A stretch of 64,000 bases of DNA, from NCBI RefSeq assembly GCF_004118265.1, contig NZ_SDHW01000005.1:124001-188000 (forward strand), given 5' to 3'. Within the stretch, counting starts at the first letter, position 1, and every line of letters starts with the position of its first letter. Shown here in pieces: positions 46,200 to 54,030 of the stretch. This DNA is from Lacibacter luteus. Its GTDB lineage: Bacteria > Bacteroidota > Bacteroidia > Chitinophagales > Chitinophagaceae. The notes beneath the pieces were generated by a model. It ran no database searches, was not told the origin of the DNA, and saw only the letters and a list, made by a program, of their open reading frames with translations. A program made the position numbers and the translations under genes.

Positions 46200-46424
46200 A
46201 TGAAGAGCAAAATAGTTTATTTTAAGAAACATTCAATTTCCGCCGGGGGCTCATGCAATGAAGAGGTCCGGGACGATGAAAAACCCTGTTACGAAACGTC
46301 CCCTGCGGGAGACGTTTCTGATAAAAAAAGCATCAGCAGCCGTGTTGAATTTTATGCCGGGAAAATAAACCTCACTTCTGCACCGGGAGAGGGCTGTACA
46401 CTCGAAGTGTTTATTCCCAACTAA
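46200..46424 (+). pseudogene. Remnant of a histidine kinase C-terminus with inserted repeat
   Basis: Only the end of a sensor kinase is recognisable: ISSRVEFYAGKINLTSAPGEG followed by CTLEVFIPN, the typical end of the HATPase_c domain of NarL-type kinases (a KSRVEALGGKLEI..SAPGKGTTV pattern). Upstream of it the frame reads into CYETSPAGDVSDKK, which is encoded by the GAAACGTCCCC palindrome (46289-46329). The rest of the kinase is missing and no response regulator is near. This is a decayed gene rather than an intact one. Confidence 0.6.
46289..46329. repeat. GAAACGTCCCC palindrome, copy 1 (in kinase remnant)
   Basis: TTACGAAACGTCCCCTGCGG continues GAGACGTTTCTGATAAAAAAA. GAAACGTC pairs with GACGTTTC, and the inner CCC with GGG. 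It is nearly identical to the copy at 48576-48617. Confidence 0.85.
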
Positions 46425-46679
46425 AGGAAAGAGAGAGTAGGAACAAGGCTCAAAAAAATCCAAAGTCCTGGGTACAGGACGCAAGTATAAAAAGCAGGAA
46501 TGTTCAACCACCTAGGGAAGCAGGTCTGAAAGTTGTGCGTTACCGTTACTTTTTCTCCAGCATGTCTCCTGCACAAAAATGACGCACAGCTTCAAAAAAA
46601 ACACGGTCACTGTAACCTTTTCGATACTCACGGGCTCTGTTGTTTCAGAACAGTTTTTTAAACAGAAAAAACAAGTAAC

Positions 46680-47108
46680 ATGGAAACAACACACACATCG
46701 CAAAAACTAAGATCGGTTTACAGTATGCTCAAACTTACCTATGGCATTGTACCAATTGTGGCCGGGCTCGATAAGTTCACCAACCTGCTCGCCAACTGGG
46801 AGCAATACCTCAACCCTGCACTCGCAGAGGTACTCCCTTTTTCACCACACACATTTATGATGATGATCGGCGTAGTTGAAATTGCAGCGGGGGTAATTGT
46901 TCTGTTAAAACCAACAGTAGGAGGTTATGTTGTAATGGCCTGGCTTTCCTTAATTGCATTTTCGCTGCTCGCAAGTAAAGAGTACCTCGATGTAGCTGTA
47001 CGTGACCTCGTAATGGCCATCGGTGCCTATTCATTTGTAAAAATGGCAAACATCATGGGTGCAGCGAAAACCGGAACTGTCGCAGCCAGGCAGGTGCAGC
47101 TATCCTGA
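46680..47108 (+). CDS. DoxX-like small membrane protein
   Basis: A 142-residue product with about four membrane helices. The pattern (MLKLTYGIVPIVAGLDKFTNLLANW, then FMMMIGVVEIAAGVIVLL, then MAWLSLIAFSLLA) fits the DoxX-like family of small quinone- or redox-linked membrane proteins. It lies just upstream of an ECF sigma factor and the two are probably an operon. The preceding gap holds nothing else that I can support. Confidence 0.75.
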   Translation: METTHTSQKLRSVYSMLKLTYGIVPIVAGLDKFTNLLANWEQYLNPALAEVLPFSPHTFMMMIGVVEIAAGVIVLLKPTVGGYVVMAWLSLIAFSLLASKEYLDVAVRDLVMAIGAYSFVKMANIMGAAKTGTVAARQVQLS

Positions 47109-47166
47109 GTTGCCTTTGTACAACCGCTATGTAACTTTGTACTACCATTACTGTAAACAGAAAGAA

Positions 47167-47877
47167 ATGCCTCTTGATAAACTTAGAAACAGCGTTCAGC
47201 AATTTGACGATACCGATGTGATAGGCGAAATAGTAAAAGGCAACACAGCTATGTTTGAACTGATCATCCGTCGGTATAACCCCTATTTATACAAGGTTGG
47301 CAGAAGCTATGGTTTCAACCACCAGGATACAGAAGACCTGATGCAGGAATCCTTTATCAGCGCTTACACACATCTTGCACAATTTGCCGGACGCTCTTCT
47401 TTTAAAACATGGCTCATCAGGATCATGCTGAATCACTGTCATCGGAAAGCAGCTAAGTTCAGCTACCAAAAAGAACAGCCAACCGAATTACTACCCGATA
47501 ATGCAAACTTTATGTTTCTGCAAAACAATCATAGCGACAACAGCAATACCGTTATCAAGCGGGAATTGAATACCATCATTGAAACAGCTCTTCAACAACT
47601 TCCACACAATTACAGGATCGCCTTTACGCTTCATGAACTCACCGGCTTAACGGTGGCGGAAACGGGCCACATTATGCACGCCAGCCCTTCCAACATCAAA
47701 GTGCGGCTCAACAGGGCCAAAGCCCTGCTGCGGAAAGAAATAGAAAAAACATATACCGCCGCCGACATCTATGAATTCAATCTGCTGTACTGCAATAAAA
47801 TGGTGCACGCAGTCATGACACAAATTGCGGCAATGGAAAAAACAGATCCGCCTGCTTCCGGAGGGGCAATTGATTAA
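47167..47877 (+). CDS. Sigma-70 family (ECF-type) RNA polymerase sigma factor
   Basis: The 236-residue product has region 2 (ELIIRRYNPYLYKVGRSYGFNHQDTEDLMQESFI, shown in part) and region 4 (LPHNYRIAFTLHELTGLTVAETGHIM, shown in part), with a C-terminal tail of about 40 residues beyond region 4. The start at 47167 is chosen because the frame before it overlaps the DoxX gene. It follows the DoxX-like gene by 58 bases. No anti-sigma factor is adjacent on the same strand. Confidence 0.86.
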   Translation: MPLDKLRNSVQQFDDTDVIGEIVKGNTAMFELIIRRYNPYLYKVGRSYGFNHQDTEDLMQESFISAYTHLAQFAGRSSFKTWLIRIMLNHCHRKAAKFSYQKEQPTELLPDNANFMFLQNNHSDNSNTVIKRELNTIIETALQQLPHNYRIAFTLHELTGLTVAETGHIMHASPSNIKVRLNRAKALLRKEIEKTYTAADIYEFNLLYCNKMVHAVMTQIAAMEKTDPPASGGAID

Positions 47878-47960
47878 ACAGGGTGTAAGCTTGAGGATGG
47901 CGATGCACTACCTCATTGCTACAGCCCTGGCATCCCGTAAATGCTGGGGGAGAGATAAGG

Positions 47961-48332
47961 TTATACAGGCACATCTTTTCGCCTCATAATAACGTACTGT
48001 TCATGCTCCAGGATAAAATAGGCATAGCCATAACAGAAATAAGCAGTACTCCCTTTTTTTGTAGTTGCTGAATCAGTGATATAATTAAAACGAAAACCCG
48101 CTTCCTGCAATTCGTTTTTATTTACAATCACTTCACTGGTTGACTTACCAAGCAAATTCTTTAAAACCGAACTGTTTTTGCGGAGTGTTAATAGGATATT
48201 CTTGGTCTGGTCATCCTGCAGCATTTTCATTTGCCGGCTGTAGCTTAACCGGCAGGCAGTGTCACAAAATTTTTTGCGCCGGTTTCCCTCGAGTGGCTTA
48301 TCACAGGTAAGGCAGTTGTTTGTATGAAACAT
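47961..48332 (-). CDS. Zinc-ribbon-like conserved hypothetical protein
   Basis: The 123-residue product begins with a treble-clef or ribbon-like cysteine set, CLTCDKPLEGNRRKKFCDTACR, seen in DUF2116-type small Zn proteins. Its C-terminal half (KNELQEAGFRFNYITDSA, AYFCYGYAYFILEHEQYVIMRR) is a mixed alpha/beta segment that recurs in Bacteroidota. A TTG at 48344 is an alternative start. No function is known. Confidence 0.7.
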   Translation of the reverse strand: MFHTNNCLTCDKPLEGNRRKKFCDTACRLSYSRQMKMLQDDQTKNILLTLRKNSSVLKNLLGKSTSEVIVNKNELQEAGFRFNYITDSATTKKGSTAYFCYGYAYFILEHEQYVIMRRKDVPV

Positions 48333-48575
48333 TCTCTCTTCCAAAGCAAAACTTTAAAAATTACAGATGATGAAGTTAAAAACAAAAGCGCAATAGAACG
48401 ATACCTCATCCTCCTGGTCTAATGCAATGGGTCCCGTAATCATATAACCACCATACATCACTTAATCTTTTCACGAACGTAAAGCACTGCAGCACCGCCA
48501 CCTGTTATACCTGTATGGCTGTTGGTGGGTTTGCAAAATACAGAGGCCTGCTATAATTGGAGCCGGGCTATCTTG

Positions 48576-48617
48576 TTACGAAACGTCCCCTCCGGGAGAC
48601 GTTTCTGAGAAAAAAAT
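48576..48617. repeat. GAAACGTCCCC palindrome, copy 2
   Basis: TTACGAAACGTCCCCTCCGG continues GAGACGTTTCTGAGAAAAAAA. It differs from the 46289 copy in only two or three positions and keeps the same stem. It lies 17 bases from the end of the GIY-YIG gene, where it may also act as a terminator for that gene or mark the island edge. Confidence 0.85.
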
Positions 48618-48633
48618 ATGTATTAGCTAATCT

Positions 48634-50256
48634 CTAATTACTACTCGTTTCTTCAAATTCCTCAACACTTACAGGATCAATTTTCAATTGATTTTCTACC
48701 CATTCCTCCTGAAGCTTAACATCTTTCTTCATGGCCTCTTCAAGTGCTAAACTTTCTCTGTATTGTTTAGCCTCTGCTGCCATAGTCCATTTTGGATTCA
48801 GGCCCATTTTTTCAATCTCATCTTTTATATCAGTAAGCGTCACTTTAAAAAACTCTTTCCGGGGATTGATCTTGTTCATTTGCATTTTTAAGAAAAGTTT
48901 ATGCAGTTGTCTTTCTAAACCTGGAGCATCTTCACTGAAGATCATCGAATGAACATCAAATTCAAATGGTACACTTGCATCTCCAAGTTCACGAATCCTG
49001 TCTAAAGGTTCAAGCCTTCTCGTCATACCAATTTTAAATACATCTTCTCCAAAAGAACCAATATTTGAAATAATGTACACATTGCCTGATTTTGTTTGCT
49101 GCGCCATCGACATTGCCCGTTGGTTCTTCTCTTCAGCAGCCTTTAGTTTTTCTTCAAGTTGTAAAAGTTGCAATTCAAATTTTTCTTTTTGCTCTTCATT
49201 TGCTTTTGCAACCTCGCTTTGTGCTTTTTCAATCAGCTTCTTCAATGTTTCTTCTTCTTTCTGCGCTTCCTTCATGGCTCTTTCAAATTCCCTGCGGGCT
49301 TTTTCTTCTTCACGAATTTGTTCTTTAATTCTTCGTTGCTCCTCCTGTTCCTGCCATTTTAATTCCTGTGCTACAACAGCCCATTTTAATTCATCCAGTC
49401 TTGCATTTAAATAAGCTTCTGTAATCGCTGCATTTCGAAAAGCAGTACCGTTATAGTTAACAAGCTGGTAAGCATCTTTTATTTTTTGCTGTAGTGTTCC
49501 GTAATTATCCTTTTTAACCTTCGATAAAATGCTGTCAACTTTTCCGTTAAAAGCATCCAGTACAAATCGGATAGCGATTTCTTTACGGTTTGCCTCAACA
49601 TAATCGCATTTGGCACCTGTTCCGTTCTCCGTCATTTTTGTTGAAAGCTGTCTTGCCTTCTTTAGCATTTCACCTGCTTCCAGGTGGCCAAACTCTTCAG
49701 CTAATTCATCAAGCAGGCTATAGGTAGGCACGAGATATTTATCGCCATAGCCCTCAATAATGTTTTGCATGGCCTTAATGGTGCCTTCCAGCTCATTTGC
49801 TTTTTGCAAAGCTTTATATGCATCACCGGCAATTTGTTCGGCTTTTGAATTTGCATCCGCAACGATTTTTACAGATTCGTTATTTGCAGAATTTAGAATA
49901 GCACTGGCTTTATCTTTCAATTCAGTTGCTTTGCTGTTTGCTTCTCTTCTGATGCCTGAAGCCTCTTCCTTTGCATCTTCCAGTTCTTCTTTTGCCTGTA
50001 GTATTAGGCTGTCAGCTTCGGTATGTGCACTTGAAAGCATTTCGTTTGCTTTTTCTTCCACATCAACCAGTCCTTCATATTTCACCAGCTGATTTATTTT
50101 TTGTTCATGGTTGGCGCATAATGTAGTAAGCGTACTGACTTCAGATTGTTTTTTATTTAAAGAGTCTAATGCTTCCTTTTTTTCTTTGTTAGCTTTTTTA
50201 AGCTGGAATAATAAAAGAACGAAGGCAATAAGAAGTAGGAGTAGAGCAAATTCCAT
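48634..50256 (-). CDS. Coiled-coil GIY-YIG nuclease-domain protein (DUF4041 / T5orf172-like)
   Basis: A 540-residue protein: a short N-terminal membrane anchor (FALLLLLIAFVLLLFQL), a long coiled coil (about 20-170, and a second Glu/Lys/Arg-rich one at about 305-385), a DUF4041-like central part (about 175-290, KCDYVEANRKEIAIRFVLDAF), and a C-terminal GIY-YIG type T5orf172 domain (about 391-490). The domain opens GNVYIISNIGSFGEDVFKIGMTRR; the GIY is replaced by VYI and YIG by KIG, as is normal in T5orf172. RIRELGDASVPFEFDVH and ERQLHKLF follow. Membrane-tied phage-defence or DNA-entry role is inferred. It lies 64 bases downstream of the reverse transcriptase on the same strand. Confidence 0.85.
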   Translation of the reverse strand: MEFALLLLLIAFVLLLFQLKKANKEKKEALDSLNKKQSEVSTLTTLCANHEQKINQLVKYEGLVDVEEKANEMLSSAHTEADSLILQAKEELEDAKEEASGIRREANSKATELKDKASAILNSANNESVKIVADANSKAEQIAGDAYKALQKANELEGTIKAMQNIIEGYGDKYLVPTYSLLDELAEEFGHLEAGEMLKKARQLSTKMTENGTGAKCDYVEANRKEIAIRFVLDAFNGKVDSILSKVKKDNYGTLQQKIKDAYQLVNYNGTAFRNAAITEAYLNARLDELKWAVVAQELKWQEQEEQRRIKEQIREEEKARREFERAMKEAQKEEETLKKLIEKAQSEVAKANEEQKEKFELQLLQLEEKLKAAEEKNQRAMSMAQQTKSGNVYIISNIGSFGEDVFKIGMTRRLEPLDRIRELGDASVPFEFDVHSMIFSEDAPGLERQLHKLFLKMQMNKINPRKEFFKVTLTDIKDEIEKMGLNPKWTMAAEAKQYRESLALEEAMKKDVKLQEEWVENQLKIDPVSVEEFEETSSN

Positions 50257-50320
50257 AAGTATAGTTTATTTGATTATCGTTTAAAACTTGTTAGTGCATA
50301 CATGAATCTGGCCATTAGTT

Positions 50321-51850
50321 TCATCTTAAGTTACTTTCATGTGCTTTCATTAATTTATTGAACCTTCCCCAGAAACGTCTACTTTGCCTTTTAATTAAAT
50401 TCATGCCATTTATATTAAGCATTTTCTGATCAGCTTTATTGATATAGCTTAAATAATTTCCCCAGTTGTACTCTTTTGTTTTGACGTACTGTTTTGGATT
50501 TCCAGCCAATGGTCGAAACTTTATGCTCCTATTAGCTCCCTTATAAGTAAATCGCCTGAATAGCTTGGACTTAAATATCCTTCTGTCAGGATTTTTACTA
50601 TGTAATGCAAATGACTCCGCTCTACTAAAAGCTCCTTTCATTGATCTGTAGAATTTTGAAAATCCAGAAGGTTTAATTAGCACATGTTGCCCATCAAATA
50701 CAAATCCTAAATATTCCAACGGTTTCTTTATATATACCTCCTTTGTAAATTCATTTACTTCAAACCCCTTAAAAATGTCATTATGATTTTCAAAATGATA
50801 TAGTTTTGTTTTTTCTGGTTGTATTTCGAGTCTAGTAACTTCGCTTTTTATTGTAGCTCTTAATGTTTTAATAAGTCCAGTTTCATGCTGCCGTTCGCAT
50901 ACGACAATCAAGTCATCACTATAACGTTGATAAAAACCTCCAACATTCTTTACAGCTTCAAAAATTAATCTGTCAAAATCAATCATATATATGTTGGCCA
51001 ACGTAGCACTTATCGGGCTCCCTTGAGGTATTCCTGTTTTGTTGTTTTTTGATATTACCAGATTTAGATTCTTTTTGATAAACTCAACTTTGTCACAATA
51101 TGCTATTGCATTTTTTTCTTTAAAATATTTTGTTCCGTTAATTTTTTTTCTAACATATGTCTTTTTTATTGGCGAATTAGGTATGCCTTTCTCTACCAAC
51201 ATTGTTTGGTCATATGCATCAAAAAGCTGTTGGGATTCTACATACTTAATTCTTGTTAAAGCTTTAAAAACGTTGTAATGATCTGGCGGAAGAGTGATTT
51301 TATTTAAGACTTTTGCCCATTGTTTTTTTAAAATATTATGGTTCAAATTGTCAAAAAAAGATGTTACGTCGGCAATGATTACAGAGAGTGTTTTGTGCTT
51401 ATTAGTGAGAATATATTCAAAAGCACTTTTGGCAAAGTCGATATTGCATTTATTACCCTCTTTTCCAGGCTCTAAGGCTATTTTTCGATACGCAACAATA
51501 GATTCATTGAACCTCTCTTTTTCAATTACTTGCTCGTATGCGCAACTAAGTAATTGGTTGTATTTTGAAAATACCATCGCATCTAAATGAGACGCAAAAA
51601 AAGTGTCCCTAATTTTTGGCTTCTGTTTAATTCGTCTTCTTTTCTTTGATGGGTTTTTTACAAGTGCCTTCTTGTCGGCTCTAAACTTTCTTTTTACTAT
51701 AGTTTTATGAATGAAGGGTAGAAAACTATGCTTCCTAATTTTAGTAGGGTTCTCAACATACTGTTTCACTCGATTATAGTGTTTGACTCTAATCGGCATT
51801 CCGATATGTGGATACTTCTTTGTTTTAAACCATTCTTCTATCTCTTGCAT
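50321..51850 (-). CDS. Reverse transcriptase, DRT-like (non-retron, non-group II) candidate
   Basis: A 509-residue RNA-directed DNA polymerase. Motif A is ADVTSFFDNLNH (D161), motif B is GIPQGSPISATLAN (272-285) and the catalytic box is YSDD (310-313) in FYQRYSDDLIVVCE. LEYLGFVFDGQHVLIKPSGF follows. A long basic N-terminal part opens EEWFKTKKYPHIGMPI, like DRT/UG-class enzymes as I recall them. There is no maturase or HNH domain as in group II introns, and I do not see the VTG or NAxxH signatures of retron enzymes. A structured region lies directly upstream. Part of a likely five-gene defence island on this strand. The exact class (for example DRT2) is not certain. Confidence 0.85.
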   Translation of the reverse strand: MQEIEEWFKTKKYPHIGMPIRVKHYNRVKQYVENPTKIRKHSFLPFIHKTIVKRKFRADKKALVKNPSKKRRRIKQKPKIRDTFFASHLDAMVFSKYNQLLSCAYEQVIEKERFNESIVAYRKIALEPGKEGNKCNIDFAKSAFEYILTNKHKTLSVIIADVTSFFDNLNHNILKKQWAKVLNKITLPPDHYNVFKALTRIKYVESQQLFDAYDQTMLVEKGIPNSPIKKTYVRKKINGTKYFKEKNAIAYCDKVEFIKKNLNLVISKNNKTGIPQGSPISATLANIYMIDFDRLIFEAVKNVGGFYQRYSDDLIVVCERQHETGLIKTLRATIKSEVTRLEIQPEKTKLYHFENHNDIFKGFEVNEFTKEVYIKKPLEYLGFVFDGQHVLIKPSGFSKFYRSMKGAFSRAESFALHSKNPDRRIFKSKLFRRFTYKGANRSIKFRPLAGNPKQYVKTKEYNWGNYLSYINKADQKMLNINGMNLIKRQSRRFWGRFNKLMKAHESNLR

Positions 51851-51898
51851 AATAAAAACAGGGGCAGGTTACGTAGCAGGTTTGGAATGTACATGCTC

Positions 51899-52064
51899 AG
51901 GTTTATTCAACCTCGAAGCTTCCCTCTTGTGGAGGTAGGCAACGCTACTCTATTCAGGTATAGAAATTGCTACCTTTGCTTTAACAACTCTAAACATAAT
52001 AACTATGTTCAAGCCGTCTCTTCTCAGTATCAAGTTCAGACTCCCAACAGCATGTGCGCTGTTG
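51899..52064 (-). ncRNA. Candidate structured RNA upstream of the reverse transcriptase
   Basis: In transcript order the strand forms a chain of stem-loops, all read directly: CAACAGC/GCTGTTG (52045-52064), AACATA/TATGTT (51993-52009), an AGGTAGCAA/TTGCCTACCT outer stem (51933-51975) with an inner TCTAT/ATAGA, CCTC/GAGG (51923-51935) beside the palindrome GAAGCTTC (51915-51922), and AGGTT/AACCT (51899-51913). The region ends 49 bases before the enzyme start. Such RNAs act as templates for DRT2 and retrons. A 57-codon stop-free frame crosses it (51953-52123). Extent, promoter and function are inferred. Confidence 0.55.
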
Positions 52065-52086
52065 ATAACAGCTTCCTCATTAATTC

Positions 52087-52188
52087 TTACGAATAATTTG
52101 GAAATTGGTATTGCCTTTCCTGTTTAGCGTAATTCCTAAACAGTTCATTGTAGCTAAACGTAGCATTCCGACCACTCATCTGCCCCAT
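52087..52188 (-). CDS. Possible 33-codon small ORF upstream of the stem-loop region
   Basis: ATG at 52188 opens a 33-residue frame beginning GQMSGRNATFSYNELFRNYA and ending with a TAA at 52087-52089. Its composition looks protein-like, with aromatic and charged residues in helix order, but it is short and could be chance. An A-rich stretch precedes the ATG. It lies between the HEPN gene and the structured region. It might be a leader peptide or an unannotated small partner. Confidence 0.25.
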   Translation of the reverse strand: MGQMSGRNATFSYNELFRNYAKQERQYQFPNYS

Positions 52189-52420
52189 AATTTTAATCTT
52201 TTTTTATTATTCTGTTTTTAATAGTACTTGTTTAAAGTTGGCGCTATACATATTTCGACATGAAGCTGTGTAATTATCTTAGCATAATATTAAAAGAATT
52301 TAAGCTGAACAATTGTAAAGAATCAAAAAGTACATTGCCAGTAGTTCCCGCCATTAAAACAAGAACAGTTCATTACTTCGCTATATCGTCAATGCAATGA
52401 TAGCAGATGCACTATTATTT

Positions 52421-52996
52421 CTATGCTCCAACTTGTCTTATCCAATCTCGAATGTGTGAGCCTATTCTCTCAATGTCTCGGTTACCAAGGTCTCCACTAT
52501 GCATTATAACATTTCTTGACCGTTCCACTGTGTCGAGTATTGTAGCTGCCCAATCAAAAGTAATTAAGTGAGGTTCGAATAGTTTCCAATTCCTCCTGAT
52601 TGTATCTGTTAGATGCTTCATCTCAGTATAGTTGATGGGACTAAGTCCTCTTGGAGTATGCCATCTTATTTTCTTTTCGTCCTCCATTCTTCCTTCTGCT
52701 TTTTTTCTTATACCTTCATCGACTGACGTTGTCCACCAATTTTCTCCAACCTCTTCTAACAACTTCTTTTCTATGAATGCTCTGACAGAATTTTCAAAAG
52801 CTGCTATTGCAGTATACACTACAGCCATTTTTTTTGACCGTGTTACAAAGGTGTCATCCATTTCATCTATTGCAAGTGTTGAAGCCAACAACTTTGCATC
52901 TTCTTCAGAAAAATGCGTTTTGCTTTTCCTTCCCGCTTTATCTAATGCGTCTTCTGTAAGAAGCCCCTTAAATACGAATGAATAATAACTGTCCAT
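52421..52996 (-). CDS. Swt1-family HEPN domain protein
   Basis: A 191-residue HEPN protein of the Swt1 type, predicted to be a ribonuclease or an inhibitor of translation. The pattern is close: AAFENSVRAFIEKKLLEEVGENWWTTSV, then SPINYTEMKHLTDTIRRNWKLFEPH (both shown in part), and the active-site RNxxxH as RNVIMH (R161, N162, H166). The start overlaps the stop of DUF5343 by one base (TAATG), so the two are translationally coupled. HEPN toxins of this type are common in phage-defence and toxin-antitoxin modules. Confidence 0.82.
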   Translation of the reverse strand: MDSYYSFVFKGLLTEDALDKAGRKSKTHFSEEDAKLLASTLAIDEMDDTFVTRSKKMAVVYTAIAAFENSVRAFIEKKLLEEVGENWWTTSVDEGIRKKAEGRMEDEKKIRWHTPRGLSPINYTEMKHLTDTIRRNWKLFEPHLITFDWAATILDTVERSRNVIMHSGDLGNRDIERIGSHIRDWIRQVGA

Positions 52997-53637
52997 TAAA
53001 ACAAATGTTCTTTTAAACTTTTAAATATTGCGTCATAAACGGCTGTGTCCCTCGTTTCTGGTAAATGTATTTGAATGTTGTAATGAAGACTAGGTTTATC
53101 GTTTCCATCATTCAAAGGCACATGTTTTATAACTGTTTCTTTTGGTGGTTCAGAATGCTTCTCTTCCTTTTTCTCTGCTGCTGTGGTAGTCTTAGAAGTT
53201 GGCTGAATTGGTTTACTCCAGTCTGCATAATCTGCTAAAGCTTTAAAAGTTTTTGCCATTAATGCAAGAATATTGTCTTCTTTGGACCCTTGTGTCAGTG
53301 TTTTAAATTTATTTTTTACTTCTGTCTCAGTTAATTCATATGCTTTTTTATTAATTGCAAATAAATCAGAATAGGCTTCTTCGACACATTCTGCCATAAC
53401 TTTTCTGGATTCTGCTTGGTCAAGAAATCTAAAGTATTTTTCGGTTGGAGCATTGGATTGGTCTATTAGCCCTAAATCCTTGAATAACCTTATGTATAAA
53501 GAATCATTGCTGCTTGTAAATCCTAATGTCTTGAGAAATCCAGTCGACAAACTCGATGGAGCTTTTGCAGAGAGTAGGGCAGTAAATATTGCGTCAAAGT
53601 TTTTTGTCGTTACTAGATACGAAGTTGATAGTGCCAT
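52996..53637 (-). CDS. DUF5343 domain protein
   Basis: The 213-residue protein follows the DUF5343 pattern: MALSTSYLVTTKNFDAIFTALL, GFLKTLGFTSSNDSLYIRLFKDLGLID (shown in part), AECVEEAYSDLFAINKKA, and a C-terminal LHYNIQIHLPETRDTAVYDAIF after a Lys/Pro/Glu-rich linker (about 145-175). The N-terminal half looks like a winged-helix domain. It overlaps the HEPN gene by one base and probably works with it as sensor, neutraliser or adaptor. It is the first gene of the run on this strand. Confidence 0.85.
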   Translation of the reverse strand: MALSTSYLVTTKNFDAIFTALLSAKAPSSLSTGFLKTLGFTSSNDSLYIRLFKDLGLIDQSNAPTEKYFRFLDQAESRKVMAECVEEAYSDLFAINKKAYELTETEVKNKFKTLTQGSKEDNILALMAKTFKALADYADWSKPIQPTSKTTTAAEKKEEKHSEPPKETVIKHVPLNDGNDKPSLHYNIQIHLPETRDTAVYDAIFKSLKEHLF

Positions 53638-53711
53638 ATGAATTTTCAGTTTAGTTGCTGTTTAATTGCATAGCTGATAATACATTAATTGTCGTAACCA
53701 ATTTAATTTCA

Positions 53712-53729
53712 CTATTGATATCAATAGTA
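53712..53729. promoter_or_regulatory. 18-bp perfect palindrome before the DUF5343 gene
   Basis: ACTATTGATATCAATAGT is perfectly self-complementary (ACTATTGAT / ATCAATAGT). It lies 75 bases upstream of the DUF5343 start in the 393-base gap after the XRE-like gene. Likely operator for the XRE-like regulator or another factor. Confidence 0.6.
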
Positions 53730-53966
53730 AGCAGTCATACTTTTTAATTATTTGCACTCAAATACATTTAAGTTTATTGAGTATAAACGCTCTAAACGTT
53801 TACTCCTGGTTATTCGCTAAAAAAATCAATAAATAATTAAAGTATCCCGGCGTATTATCATGTATTTCTTCTTGCGCAGCAATCAAAAATATATTCCGGG
53901 GTATAGCGTGGAGTGGGTTAGCTCTGGCTTTCCGGTGTTCACGGTAGCAGTTTCACAATGCTGGGC

Positions 53967-53990
53967 AGCACTAATATAGTGCTTTTTTTA
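53967..53990 (+). terminator. Plus-strand terminator-like hairpin
   Basis: The stem AGCACTA / TAGTGCT with loop ATA is followed by a T run. No plus-strand gene precedes it within 300 bases, so it may end a small RNA made from this gap. The rest of 53638-54030 is A/T-rich and I see no gene. Confidence 0.6.
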
Positions 53991-54030
53991 TATTAACAAA
54001 TTATGCCGTTGTCAATTACTTCTTACTCTC

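Noticed and set aside
50321-52064. Group II intron
   Set aside because: The RT lacks a maturase or HNH part, and I see no domain V-like hairpin or intron ends near it.
50321-52064. Classical retron
   Set aside because: I do not find the VTG or NAxxH signatures expected in retron RTs or an msr/msd-like inverted pair at the ends of the upstream region. A divergent retron is not fully excluded.
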